Origin: Hydrogenophaga sp. NFH-34
GTDB taxonomy: Bacteria > Pseudomonadota > Gammaproteobacteria > Burkholderiales > Burkholderiaceae_C
Length of the DNA stretch: 61,691 bases
Direction of reading: 5' to 3'
NCBI RefSeq assembly: GCF_021401345.1
Contig: NZ_JACBGE010000028.1
Span: 1-61,691 of the forward strand
The position numbers were made by a program, and so were the translations under genes. Each line of letters opens with the position of its first letter. Within the stretch, counting starts at the first letter, position 1. The notes under the pieces are model-generated. The model was given only the letters and a program-made list of their open reading frames with translations. It was not told the origin of the DNA and searched no databases. Below are positions 51,189 through 59,719 of the stretch, in pieces.

Positions 51189-52798
51189 AGGCGTACGGAA
51201 TTGAACCAGGGCACGATGGTGTTCATGTAGCCGTTGGTGTGCGCCCAGGCCAGCAGCACGGTGGCGATCGCGACCACGGGCAGCGCCCAGCGGTAGCCGC
51301 GGATGGCGATACCGAACGACACCAGCAGCAGCGGAATGAAGGGGAACAGATAGCGGCCCTGGATACCTGCCGGGCGTTCGGAAATCACGTAGGCCTTGTG
51401 GCCCTGGAGGAACAGCAGCAGACTGAACAGCGCGATCAGGATCGGGCCGTAGGCCAGCAGGCGGTCATCGCCAGTTCGTCCGGTGGCCACCAGGGCCAGC
51501 GACACCAGCGCGGCGACCGTCATGAAGGCAAAGACGGTGTGGATCTGCTGGGTGTAGCGCGGGTCCAGTTTGAGCACGTGGATGAATCCGTAGGCTGTGG
51601 CCGCCACACCGCCGATGGTCAGCAGCGCGGGCAGCCAGCGCGGAGCGCGCAGAGTCTCCGCAACGCGGCGCACCCCGGATTGCACGGACCCTGCAGCGCT
51701 CAGTGCGATGCTGTGCTCGGGCGCCGAGCGGGCCAGCCGCCAAGTGTGGCGCAGCACCGCCCACAGCAGCAGGGCGGAAAAGGCGAGGCTGACCCAGATG
51801 AAGACGTAGTAGGACGGGCCTTGCACCACCGCCACCTTCACGCCCTTGCAATAGCGCACCAGGATGTCGACGTTGGCGGCCGAGTTGCAGTAGCCCGAAA
51901 AGCCAACCAAGGCGTAGAAATGTTGGAACAGCCAGTCGAAGAAGGGCTGCTGCTCCAGGTAGTTCAACCGGGTGTAGCCGGGCACGAGGGGCGGGGCATC
52001 GGAGCCCGAGATGTAGAACGGGTTGCCGAAGAAGTAGTAGTTGCGGCGCATCCACCAGAGGGCGGACGAAAACGAGAGCAGGCTCAGGGCGGCGCTGTGC
52101 AGCAGCCAGGGTAGCCAGCGCTGACGCATTTCATACAGCAGGATGCCGACAAACCCCGCGATCAGCACCCAGGCGGTCATCTTGGTGGCCCCGGCGCAGG
52201 CCAGCCAGAAGGCGCACCAGTAGGCATCGGCCATGCGCTCGCCCTGCACGAAGCGCACCAGATAGAGGGTGGCCAGGCCACACATCAGGGTCAGGAAGAT
52301 GTCGTTGGTGATGCCTGAAGACAGGTGCGTCACCGTGGGGACAAAACCGAACAGGGATGCCAGCAGCAAGGCCAGCCGGTCGTCGACGCGGGCCGCCACC
52401 AGCGACTTGAACATCACCAGGATCAGCAGGCCCAGGCTCAGGGCAGAGACGATGCGCGTGGCCTTGGCCCACAGGAAGCGGTCTTTCGTCACCGCTTTGG
52501 CGATCCGGTAGGGAATGGCCGCGACCGCGTAGTACAGGGGCGGATGCTGGACGATGTAGTTGGGCCGGCTGCCATCTTCCACACCCCAGTCGCGCCAGAG
52601 GTTGTTGGAGATGATGCCGCGGTCGTTGTCCATGTGCCCCAGCACCGGCAGGGGGCGGCCCTTGGCCACGTCCACCACGTAGGCGTAGTGACCGCTTTCA
52701 TCGGGAATGTCCCCGTTCGGGGTCACGAACCAGGCAAAAAACAGCGCCTGCAGGAAAAACAGCAGGGCAAGCCAGTGGATGGGGGCGATCCGTCGCAT
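51185..52798 (-). CDS. GT-C membrane glycosyltransferase (DUF2142-like)
   Basis: A 537-residue polytopic protein with about 11 helices. The first periplasmic loop after helix 1 has PNGDIPDESGHYAYV, whose D-E pair is the GT-C catalytic signature, and QHPPLYYAVAAIPYR follows as in the DUF2142 group. LSSGITNDIFLTLMCGLATLY and ISERPAGIQGRYLFPF are further family-like stretches. It shares its DE-x2-H layout with 43355-44626 and is probably a distant paralogue. The donor would be a polyprenyl-phosphate sugar. Confidence 0.85.
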   Translation of the reverse strand: MRRIAPIHWLALLFFLQALFFAWFVTPNGDIPDESGHYAYVVDVAKGRPLPVLGHMDNDRGIISNNLWRDWGVEDGSRPNYIVQHPPLYYAVAAIPYRIAKAVTKDRFLWAKATRIVSALSLGLLILVMFKSLVAARVDDRLALLLASLFGFVPTVTHLSSGITNDIFLTLMCGLATLYLVRFVQGERMADAYWCAFWLACAGATKMTAWVLIAGFVGILLYEMRQRWLPWLLHSAALSLLSFSSALWWMRRNYYFFGNPFYISGSDAPPLVPGYTRLNYLEQQPFFDWLFQHFYALVGFSGYCNSAANVDILVRYCKGVKVAVVQGPSYYVFIWVSLAFSALLLWAVLRHTWRLARSAPEHSIALSAAGSVQSGVRRVAETLRAPRWLPALLTIGGVAATAYGFIHVLKLDPRYTQQIHTVFAFMTVAALVSLALVATGRTGDDRLLAYGPILIALFSLLLFLQGHKAYVISERPAGIQGRYLFPFIPLLLVSFGIAIRGYRWALPVVAIATVLLAWAHTNGYMNTIVPWFNSVRL

Positions 52799-52824
52799 GG
52801 CAGGGCTCTCGTGAAGGGCGGGGC

Positions 52825-53886
52825 TCAGGCTCGACGGCCCAAGGCCTCCAGAAGAATACGTTCAAGGCCCTCGCCCAGCTTTTCCACCGTGCCGTATTCG
52901 AGGAACTTGCGGTGGCCGTTTTCGGCGATGCGCTGGCGCAGCGCCGGGTCGCGCTTGAGCTCCAGGATGGCGTCAGCGATGGCCTGCGGATTGGCGGGCT
53001 CCACGAAGTAGGCGCTTTCCCGGTGGGTCAGCAACTCCTGCACCGGGGCGTTGCGCCGGGTGATCAGCGGTTTGCCCATGCCGATGGCTTCGTTGGCCTT
53101 GTTGGTGATGACCAGTTCGGCACGTTCGTTCTCGCCGAAGATGCCCAGGCAGATGTCGGCCTCGGCCATGTGCGTCGCCAGGCCGGCGTAGGGCACCGGA
53201 TCGAGGATGCGCACGTTGCGCAGGTCCAGCTCCTTCATGAGAGCCATGTCCTGCTCGAAGGTCAGCCCGCGGCCGATGATCTGGAAGTCGACCCCTTCGT
53301 TTTCCAGCAGCTTGGCCGCGCGCAGGATGTGGCGCACGCCATGGAAGGGGATGAACTCCCCGTGAAAGTGCACCAGGAAGCGGTCGTCGGTGCGCTGACG
53401 GGGGCGCGGGTGGATCACCGTGTTGTCCACCGCCAGGAACAGCCGGCGCATCTTGTCGGTGGCCGTGCGGGCATAGCGCCCGAAATGCTGGATGACGTGG
53501 TCGCTGTCGAGGATCGAGATGCTGGCGGCTTTGTACGACAGCCAGTCGCCCCAGGCGTACACCTTGGCCTTGAACGAGCCCGGCTTGGCCTTGGCACGGT
53601 CGAACACCATGGTGTCGTAGGTGGTGATGTACATGTCGAAGACGATCGGCTTCCAGGTCAGCAGCCGCATCGCCGGCGTGAGCAACTGGCCATAAAAACC
53701 CGTCAGCACGATGTCGCAGGATGGCGCCTTGCGCAGGGCATCCAGCAGCAATCGCGGATAATGCTTGAAGGCTTTGTCGGGCGGCAGGCACTTGACTACT
53801 TCGTGTCCGCGCATCTCCAGGGCACGGATGACGATCCGGGTGCGCGAGTAGCTTTCTTCCCGTCCGGCGATGTAAAGAATCTTCAT
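52825..53886 (-). CDS. GT4 glycosyltransferase
   Basis: A 353-residue GT-B enzyme: MKILYIAGREESYSRTRIVI, IVLTGFYGQLLTP, FLVHFHGEFIPFHGVRHIL, FQIIGRGLTFEQ and ICLGIFGENERAELVITNKANEAIGMGKPL-type donor region (two Glu residues within FGENERAELV and KANEAIG). First gene of the seven-gene operon that runs to 45672. Confidence 0.88.
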   Translation of the reverse strand: MKILYIAGREESYSRTRIVIRALEMRGHEVVKCLPPDKAFKHYPRLLLDALRKAPSCDIVLTGFYGQLLTPAMRLLTWKPIVFDMYITTYDTMVFDRAKAKPGSFKAKVYAWGDWLSYKAASISILDSDHVIQHFGRYARTATDKMRRLFLAVDNTVIHPRPRQRTDDRFLVHFHGEFIPFHGVRHILRAAKLLENEGVDFQIIGRGLTFEQDMALMKELDLRNVRILDPVPYAGLATHMAEADICLGIFGENERAELVITNKANEAIGMGKPLITRRNAPVQELLTHRESAYFVEPANPQAIADAILELKRDPALRQRIAENGHRKFLEYGTVEKLGEGLERILLEALGRRA

Positions 53887-54122
53887 GTTGTGGGTGGTTG
53901 GATCCGGGCCGGCTCGGGCCGAAAGTGCCGCTTTTTTTATCGGTCAGGGTGTCCGGATCGTGCCCGGGAACGGGTGCCGGCCAGGAAGCGCCCTGGCGCT
54001 GTGGCAAAAGGCCTGATCCCTGTGGCAGGCCGCTCACTATGATAACGCATGGCATTGTTCGTTTTTTCCTGCGCGTTGGGGCGCGATGACACGGTGGCGC
54101 CTGCAGGCGGGGGCTTGGAACC
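53887..54122. other. Divergent intergenic region
   Basis: The longest gene-free stretch, 236 bases, between the GT4 and GT2 genes. GATAAA on the minus strand near 53937 and TATGAT on the plus strand (54038-54043) could be -10 boxes, but neither has a clear -35. Short inverted repeats (GGCCTG...CAGGCC) lie at about 54010-54030. Confidence 0.4.
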
Positions 54123-55121
54123 GTGATTTCGATCGTCATTCCGGTCTACAACTGCGAGGCCTATCTGGAACAGTGCCTGCGCTCTGTGCAGGCCCAGCAC
54201 CGGCGCGACTGGGAGGTGCTGCTGGTCAACGATGGCTCGATCGATGGCAGCGCGGCCATTTGTGACCGGTTTGCGGCCGCCGACGACCGCATCCGGGTCA
54301 TCCATCAACCCAATGGTGGGGTGTCGTCCGCCCGCAACCTGGCGCTGGAGCGGGCGCGGGGCACGTACCTGACCTTCATCGACGCCGACGATTACGTCGA
54401 GCCGGACTTCCTGGAGGCCTTGCGTGTGCCCATGGAAACCCATGAGGTGGCCGTGTGTGGCTACGACCGGGTTCGCCCCGATGCCAGCCAGGACTTCGTG
54501 CTGGCGGGCACAGGCTCCCTGCCGATGGAACGGCTGTACGAACACACGCTGTGTACCCAGCTCATCGGCGGCGGGTGCTGCAACAAGATGTTCCGCCTGG
54601 ACATCATCCGCAGCCAGGGGCTGCGGTTCGACACCCGCATCGCAGTGGGCGAAGACATGCTGTTCCTGATGCAGTACTTCCAGCGCTGCCAGCGGGCCTT
54701 CAACGTGGCCCGGGTGCTCTACCACTACCGCTTCAACGAGGTGTCGGCCACCGAGGCCGGGTTTGCGCAGAAGAAGGTCAACGAGCGCACGGCCAGCATC
54801 CTGCTGGCGGTGGCCGCCATGACGCGGCACGTCGACCCGGCCCAGCCGTACCAGCAACACTTCGTCGGCTTCCGGCAGGCGCGCTCCAGCCTGCGCCTGT
54901 TCTTCCAGATGGTGCTTTCGCGCACGCAGGAGCCGGCGCTGCTGGCTGCCATCCAGCGCAATATCCGCCAGGGTCTCTGGCCCTTTCTCCAGTCGCGCCA
55001 TTCGCGCTGGCTGGAGAAGGCGGTGGTCATGGGCGTGGCCCTGTCCTCGCGCGGAACCTATGCCGGGGCGGTGGCGCTGTCCGGGCTGCTGTCCCGGCAC
55101 CTTCACGCCTACCGGACCTGA
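54123..55121 (+). CDS. GT2 glycosyltransferase
   Basis: A 332-residue GT-A enzyme: ISIVIPVYNCEAYLEQCLRS, LLVNDGSIDGSAAICD, PNGGVSSARNLALERARG, LTFIDADDYVEPDF (DxD) and VGEDMLFLMQYFQ. This is the EpsJ/WfgS-like subgroup that adds hexoses to surface glycans. Start GTG. Five bases separate it from the deacetylase gene. Confidence 0.9.
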   Translation: MISIVIPVYNCEAYLEQCLRSVQAQHRRDWEVLLVNDGSIDGSAAICDRFAAADDRIRVIHQPNGGVSSARNLALERARGTYLTFIDADDYVEPDFLEALRVPMETHEVAVCGYDRVRPDASQDFVLAGTGSLPMERLYEHTLCTQLIGGGCCNKMFRLDIIRSQGLRFDTRIAVGEDMLFLMQYFQRCQRAFNVARVLYHYRFNEVSATEAGFAQKKVNERTASILLAVAAMTRHVDPAQPYQQHFVGFRQARSSLRLFFQMVLSRTQEPALLAAIQRNIRQGLWPFLQSRHSRWLEKAVVMGVALSSRGTYAGAVALSGLLSRHLHAYRT

Positions 55122-55126
55122 ACTTC

Positions 55127-56134
55127 ATGGCTTCCCTTTCCGAAATCGCCTTCCGACTGGCTTCGCGTTCGCTGCGCGCCACCATGCGCCAGATCCCGCT
55201 GGGGGTTTCGCGCGCCGTGTCGGCGCGCACCTTGCCCATCGTCATCTTCCATGCCGTGGAGGAAGCGCCCAAGCCGTACATCAAACACCTGTACGACTAC
55301 CACACGCCGGCCAGCTTCGAGCAGGTGCTCGACGAACTGCTGCGCCATTTCAAGCCGCTCGAAGACCTGTCGCCCGAAGGCATCGCCAACGCGGGCGCCG
55401 ACCGCTTTCTCGTCACCTTCGACGACGGCCTGCGCTCGTCCTACGAAGTGGCGTTGCCGATCCTGGAGCGCAAGGGGGTGCCGGCCATCCACTTCCTGAT
55501 CACGGACTTTCTCGCTGGCGAGGCAGGTTCTCAGGTCGAGGAAAAGTTCAAGGCCAGCCTGCTGGTCGAGTGCCTGGACGGGCGCACCCCGGCCGAACGC
55601 GCCGAGGTGGCCCGGATTCTGGGGGGCGCGGGGTATGGTCAGGCCGACCTGGCCGAGGCGCTGATGTCGGTGCGTCTGGCTGACGGGGCGGTCTACGACG
55701 CCGTGGCCGAGCGCCTGGGCATCGATCTGGCCGCGTACTTCCGGCAGGACCGACCCTACATCACGCGCGAGGAGGCGGCCGACATGGCGCGCCGCGGTTT
55801 CCGTCTCGGGGCGCACAGTTGCGACCACCCGCGTTACTGGGAAATCTCGCTGGACGAACAGGTTCGGCAGACGCGGGACAGCATGCGGCACGTGACCGAA
55901 ACCTTCGGCCTCGACTACCGCTATTTCGCGTTTCCGTACAAGAACCGGGGCATCACACCCGCGTTCTACGAGCGCACGCGCGAAGCCGTGGACCTGTTTT
56001 TCACGACCAGTGGCTGGGGCGACCGCATGAACCGGGAGCGGGTGTTTCACCGCGTGGGCCTGGACAGCACCGGCAGCGCGGTGACGGCGCTGAAGTGTGG
56101 CTGGCGGCCGTTCCCGCTCAGCGCGATCCAGTAA
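55127..56134 (+). CDS. Polysaccharide deacetylase (NodB family)
   Basis: A 335-residue enzyme. LPIVIFHAVEEAPKPYIKHL, FLVTFDDGLRSSYEVALPIL with the TFDDG metal/catalytic motif (Asp near residue 100), GAHSCDHPRYWEISLDEQ (HSxxH, second metal motif) and YFAFPYKNRG are standard. The insertion between them (about 60 residues) is longer than usual. No clear signal peptide. The 3' end overlaps the convergent acyltransferase gene by 17 bases. Confidence 0.9.
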   Translation: MASLSEIAFRLASRSLRATMRQIPLGVSRAVSARTLPIVIFHAVEEAPKPYIKHLYDYHTPASFEQVLDELLRHFKPLEDLSPEGIANAGADRFLVTFDDGLRSSYEVALPILERKGVPAIHFLITDFLAGEAGSQVEEKFKASLLVECLDGRTPAERAEVARILGGAGYGQADLAEALMSVRLADGAVYDAVAERLGIDLAAYFRQDRPYITREEAADMARRGFRLGAHSCDHPRYWEISLDEQVRQTRDSMRHVTETFGLDYRYFAFPYKNRGITPAFYERTREAVDLFFTTSGWGDRMNRERVFHRVGLDSTGSAVTALKCGWRPFPLSAIQ

Positions 56135-57182
56135 CCGCGCCGGCCGCTGCGGGCCGGCGGTTGCCCAGCGTCCAGGGCAGCCAGCGTTCGATCACCCAGA
56201 TGGCCGGGACCATGAGCACGGCCGCGATGGCGAGCACCGCCAGGCTCCAGGCGTTGCTGTGCTCCATGGTGTCCAGCGAAATGCCCGTGGCCAGGCTCAT
56301 CAGCACCTTCACGCCTTTGATGGCCAGCATGTGGGTGACCAGAATGCCCATGCTGTGCCGACCCAGCACCGCCAGCCAGGGCAGAGCAGCGTCCAGCAGC
56401 CGGGCCAGTTGCACCGAAAAGCCGATACCGATCAGCGCGAACAGCAGGAACAGGACCGGCTGGTTCACCGTCGGCCCGGCCAGCCCGACCGCCCCATTGA
56501 GGGGAGACAGCAGCGACAGGGCGAGCAACCCGGCCAGCCAGCCCCAGTGGGTGGCGCGCGACCAATGCGGCCAGGCCCGCCAGCGCCGGAAATCCAGACC
56601 GATCTGCACGAACACCGCAGCGCCCATGGCCGGCAGCAGGCTCATGGGCAGCTTGATGCGCTCTTCGATGGTGGCTGTGATCGCGAACAGCACCAGCAGG
56701 GCGGCGTAGCGTGCCCACCAGGTCCAGCCGAGGCGGTGCAGGGCGTAGACGACGCCCTGGGCGAGGAACAGGGCGGGCAGAAACCAGAGTGGGCTGTTGA
56801 CGAGCAGGCCATCGCCCACCGAACCGTAGAACACCCCAAACAGCGGCCACCAGAGCCCGTAGGCGAACTGCGCGACCGTTTTGCCCGCTGCCGCAGCGGC
56901 AAAGTACCCGGCCAGATAGAAGCCATAGCCAACCAGGGCGTAGAACAGGTAGGGCACCAGCACGGTGCCGACCCGGCGGCGCAGGAAGCTGCCCAGCGGC
57001 AGGGTGTCGGGTTTGAGGGTCAGGCCGGAAGCAAAAAAGAACAGCGGCACGTGGAACGAGAACATCCACATGTACCAGACCGGCACATCGCTGAGCGACC
57101 AGACGTGGCCGATCACGATGAGCAGCATGCCCCAGCCCTTGAGGGCGTCGATCCAGGTCTCGCGTGCCGCAGCGGCGCTCAT
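56118..57182 (-). CDS. Acyltransferase 3 family membrane protein
   Basis: A 354-residue ten-helix acyltransferase. ETWIDALKGWGMLLIVIGHV at the start is the AT3 signature with its His; FSFHVPLFFFASGLTL and SPLWFLPALFLAQG follow. It lacks an SGNH domain. It likely acetylates or otherwise acylates the glycan. Downstream of the UPF0104 gene with a four-base overlap. Confidence 0.9.
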   Translation of the reverse strand: MSAAAARETWIDALKGWGMLLIVIGHVWSLSDVPVWYMWMFSFHVPLFFFASGLTLKPDTLPLGSFLRRRVGTVLVPYLFYALVGYGFYLAGYFAAAAAGKTVAQFAYGLWWPLFGVFYGSVGDGLLVNSPLWFLPALFLAQGVVYALHRLGWTWWARYAALLVLFAITATIEERIKLPMSLLPAMGAAVFVQIGLDFRRWRAWPHWSRATHWGWLAGLLALSLLSPLNGAVGLAGPTVNQPVLFLLFALIGIGFSVQLARLLDAALPWLAVLGRHSMGILVTHMLAIKGVKVLMSLATGISLDTMEHSNAWSLAVLAIAAVLMVPAIWVIERWLPWTLGNRRPAAAGAVTGSR

Positions 57183-58162
57183 GGGCGGGGTGCGGATGGG
57201 GCCGCGGGAGCGGTGTCGGCGGGCGACAGCCAGCGCAGCGACAGGCCGACCAGGAACGCCAGACCGTCTCCGAGCACGGTGGCCAGCCGCATGGTCACAC
57301 TCAGGCCGATGGCGGTGCCGGTGCCGACGACCGAGCCCAGCAAGGCCACCACCAGGGCTTCCCGCACGCCGAGGCCACCTGGCGCACCCGGCAGCAGGTA
57401 GCCAGCAATCCAGGCCGAGGTGAACATCAGGGTGAGGGTCAGCACGTCGCCCTCACTGACACCGAACAGGTAGCGGGCCTGCAGCTTGAGCATGACGCCG
57501 AAGACGAAGAAGCACAGGATGAAGCCGCAGGCCACCGCCACGGCGGTGTGAAAGCGGGGCAGGGCGATGAGCTGGCCATTGCCGAGACGGCGTGACAGGC
57601 CGGGCAGCAAGCGGTTGAGCAGCCAGACCGCGATCCAGGGGCTGAGCGCCACCAGCGCACCGAGGGCGGCCATCACCGGGGCGCTGGGTACCGGCACGTC
57701 GAGCACGGCGGTGGTGTCGAGAAACAGCAGCAGACCGGCTCCGCCCATGCACAGCCCGGTGGCCAGCAGCCAGAGTGTGGAGATCAGCATGGCGGTAACG
57801 GACACGCCCACCGGCACACCGGCCGCGCTGGCCAGCGTGACCTGGCCCACCAGGTGACCGACATTGCCGGGCAGGTATTTGGCGATCTGCGCCATGCCCA
57901 CCATGCGGAACGCCACCACGGGCTTCAGGTTCACGCCCTGGTCGCGCAGCAGCAGCATCCACATGAGGCCGCCGAGCACCAGGTTCAGGAACATGGCGAA
58001 CACGGTGGCTGCCATGGCTGCCCAGGCGGGGGCATCCCAGCGAATGGGCGGAATGCTGTCGAAGTGGTGGCGCACGGCGCCGAAGAAATAGACCGCCGTG
58101 ATGGCCAGCACGACGACGGCCGCCCATTTGGCCAGGCGTCTCATCTGGGGGGATCGGGTCAT
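57179..58162 (-). CDS. UPF0104 / lysylphosphatidylglycerol-synthase-TM-like protein
   Basis: A 327-residue membrane protein with eight or so helices. FRMVGMAQIAKYLPGNVGHLV and LLPGAPGGLGVREALVVALL are the two diagnostic UPF0104/AglD-like motifs. Members in glycan loci are proposed flippases or lipid-sugar handling proteins; the activity is not established. Overlaps the acyltransferase start. Confidence 0.88.
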   Translation of the reverse strand: MTRSPQMRRLAKWAAVVVLAITAVYFFGAVRHHFDSIPPIRWDAPAWAAMAATVFAMFLNLVLGGLMWMLLLRDQGVNLKPVVAFRMVGMAQIAKYLPGNVGHLVGQVTLASAAGVPVGVSVTAMLISTLWLLATGLCMGGAGLLLFLDTTAVLDVPVPSAPVMAALGALVALSPWIAVWLLNRLLPGLSRRLGNGQLIALPRFHTAVAVACGFILCFFVFGVMLKLQARYLFGVSEGDVLTLTLMFTSAWIAGYLLPGAPGGLGVREALVVALLGSVVGTGTAIGLSVTMRLATVLGDGLAFLVGLSLRWLSPADTAPAAPSAPRP

Positions 58163-58264
58163 GAGGGCGGGTCTTCAAGGAAAACGCCCATGCGGCCGGT
58201 GGGGGTGGACGGCATGGGCGTTGTGGGCGGTCGGTCGGTGAAGACGACGCGCCCCGGGGACGGA

Positions 58265-59584
58265 TCAGGCCTGGTTGCTGTTGAGCAGGTCGGCAATGCG
58301 CTTGCCGGCCAGGATGCTGTGGTCCATGTTGTAGTACTGCCAGTCGCCGAAGCGGCCGCAGGGGTGGATGTCGATGCTGACCAGCCAGTCGTGAATGGTC
58401 TTGACGTTCTTTTCGTAGTCCAGATCGTAGATCACGTAGGCCGGATCGCAGGTCAGCACGTCGGTAGCGAGGATTTCGTCGTCCGGGCGCAGGATTTTGG
58501 CCTTGGTCAGACCGTCGATGGTGGCCTGGATCAACGCTTCGCGACCCTGCACCGGCAGCGGCCGGCTCTTGGAGTACGAAATCTCGCAGCACACCGAGCT
58601 GGTGCCAGGCGGGCAGGTCTTTTCGGACGCGTTGCGCGGGAAGCTGATGCGGTGGAAGATGAATCGGTCGGCTTCGTGGAAGTACAGCCAGTGGTAGGGG
58701 CTGATGTCCGGGCGGTTGATGCCGATGTTGACGCACTCGATCTGGTTGAACTGCAGGCCGTTGATGGCGTCCACCACGTGCGCCGGGATGTCGTCGATGA
58801 AATCGGGCAGGTAGGTCAGCGACAGGGTGTAGACCAGATTCTGGTAATCCACGACCTTGCCGGAGGCGAAGGTGACCCGCTTGGCCTTGGGGTCGATCTT
58901 CGTGACCGTTTCATTCAGGTGGATGTTCTTGACACCCTTGGCCAGGGCCACGGGCAGGGCCTCGATGGCGCCTTCGATCGGGTACCAGAACTCCTGGTTG
59001 AAGCCGGTGCGGTCGTCCTCGTCCTGCAGGGCGCCCTTCAGCACGGCCTCGAAATCGGGCTCCGGAACGCGGCGGTCGATCCAGTTGAAGTTCATGTACT
59101 TCGGATCGATGGTCCAGATGCGCTCGGCATAGGGGATCATGAGCTGTTCCGCGATGCCTTTGCCGAAGCGCCAGTACATCCATTCGCGGTAGTTGGTCGG
59201 CTTGGGGCGGTCGGTGTTGCGCAACACGTCGACCAGGCCGCTCAGGCATTCGATGATGTCCTGGGCGGGCAGACCGTGCAGGTGGGCCTGGTACGGGAAC
59301 TGGGTGTACAGGTCGTACTTGCCGTGGTAGATGAAAGCCTTGCGCTTCTTGATCTCGATGTTGCCCTTGAGCAGCGTGTGGATCAGCTCGTGCGCGTAAG
59401 GGTTGACCGTGTAGAGAATGTGCGGCGCGTAGTCGAACAGGAAGCCGTTGACTTCCTCGGAGCGGCACAGCCCGCCCACTTCATGCAGTTTCTCGTAGAC
59501 CTCGTAGTCGTCGCTCTGGAGGTGGTAGCCGGTGCTCAGACCGGTCAGACCGGCGCCGAGAATGAGGTTCTTCGTGGAAGACAT
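58265..59584 (-). CDS. FAD-dependent oxidoreductase, UDP-galactopyranose-mutase-like
   Basis: A 439-residue flavoprotein. The dinucleotide site is NLILGAGLTGLSTGYHLQ at the N-terminus; residues near the end (GRFGDWQYYNMDHSILAG) bind FAD in the same way as long-form UDP-galactopyranose mutases and protoporphyrinogen-oxidase-like amine oxidases. FDYAPHILYTVNP (a histidine beside the flavin) is also mutase-like. It lies at the end of a polysaccharide locus, so UDP-sugar ring contraction is my favoured role, but the identity to a classical Glf is low. Confidence 0.75.
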   Translation of the reverse strand: MSSTKNLILGAGLTGLSTGYHLQSDDYEVYEKLHEVGGLCRSEEVNGFLFDYAPHILYTVNPYAHELIHTLLKGNIEIKKRKAFIYHGKYDLYTQFPYQAHLHGLPAQDIIECLSGLVDVLRNTDRPKPTNYREWMYWRFGKGIAEQLMIPYAERIWTIDPKYMNFNWIDRRVPEPDFEAVLKGALQDEDDRTGFNQEFWYPIEGAIEALPVALAKGVKNIHLNETVTKIDPKAKRVTFASGKVVDYQNLVYTLSLTYLPDFIDDIPAHVVDAINGLQFNQIECVNIGINRPDISPYHWLYFHEADRFIFHRISFPRNASEKTCPPGTSSVCCEISYSKSRPLPVQGREALIQATIDGLTKAKILRPDDEILATDVLTCDPAYVIYDLDYEKNVKTIHDWLVSIDIHPCGRFGDWQYYNMDHSILAGKRIADLLNSNQA

Positions 59585-59673
59585 GGATTAGCGTGCAGGC
59601 GAAAAATCAGGCATTTTAACTGGCAGCCCCATTCAGGGCGGCAATGCCGGTACCGGCCGCAGGGGCGGCCAGC

Positions 59674-59702
59674 GCCTGCGGTGGCGCCGGGCCACCGCAG
59701 GC
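59674..59702 (-). terminator. 12-bp perfect hairpin after the GDSL gene
   Basis: GCCTGCGGTGGC, a five-base loop and GCCACCGCAGGC form a perfect 12-bp stem 18 bases after the GDSL gene stop. No T run follows, so termination is only probable. Confidence 0.5.
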
Positions 59703-59719
59703 GGCGGGTGGGAGAGGGA

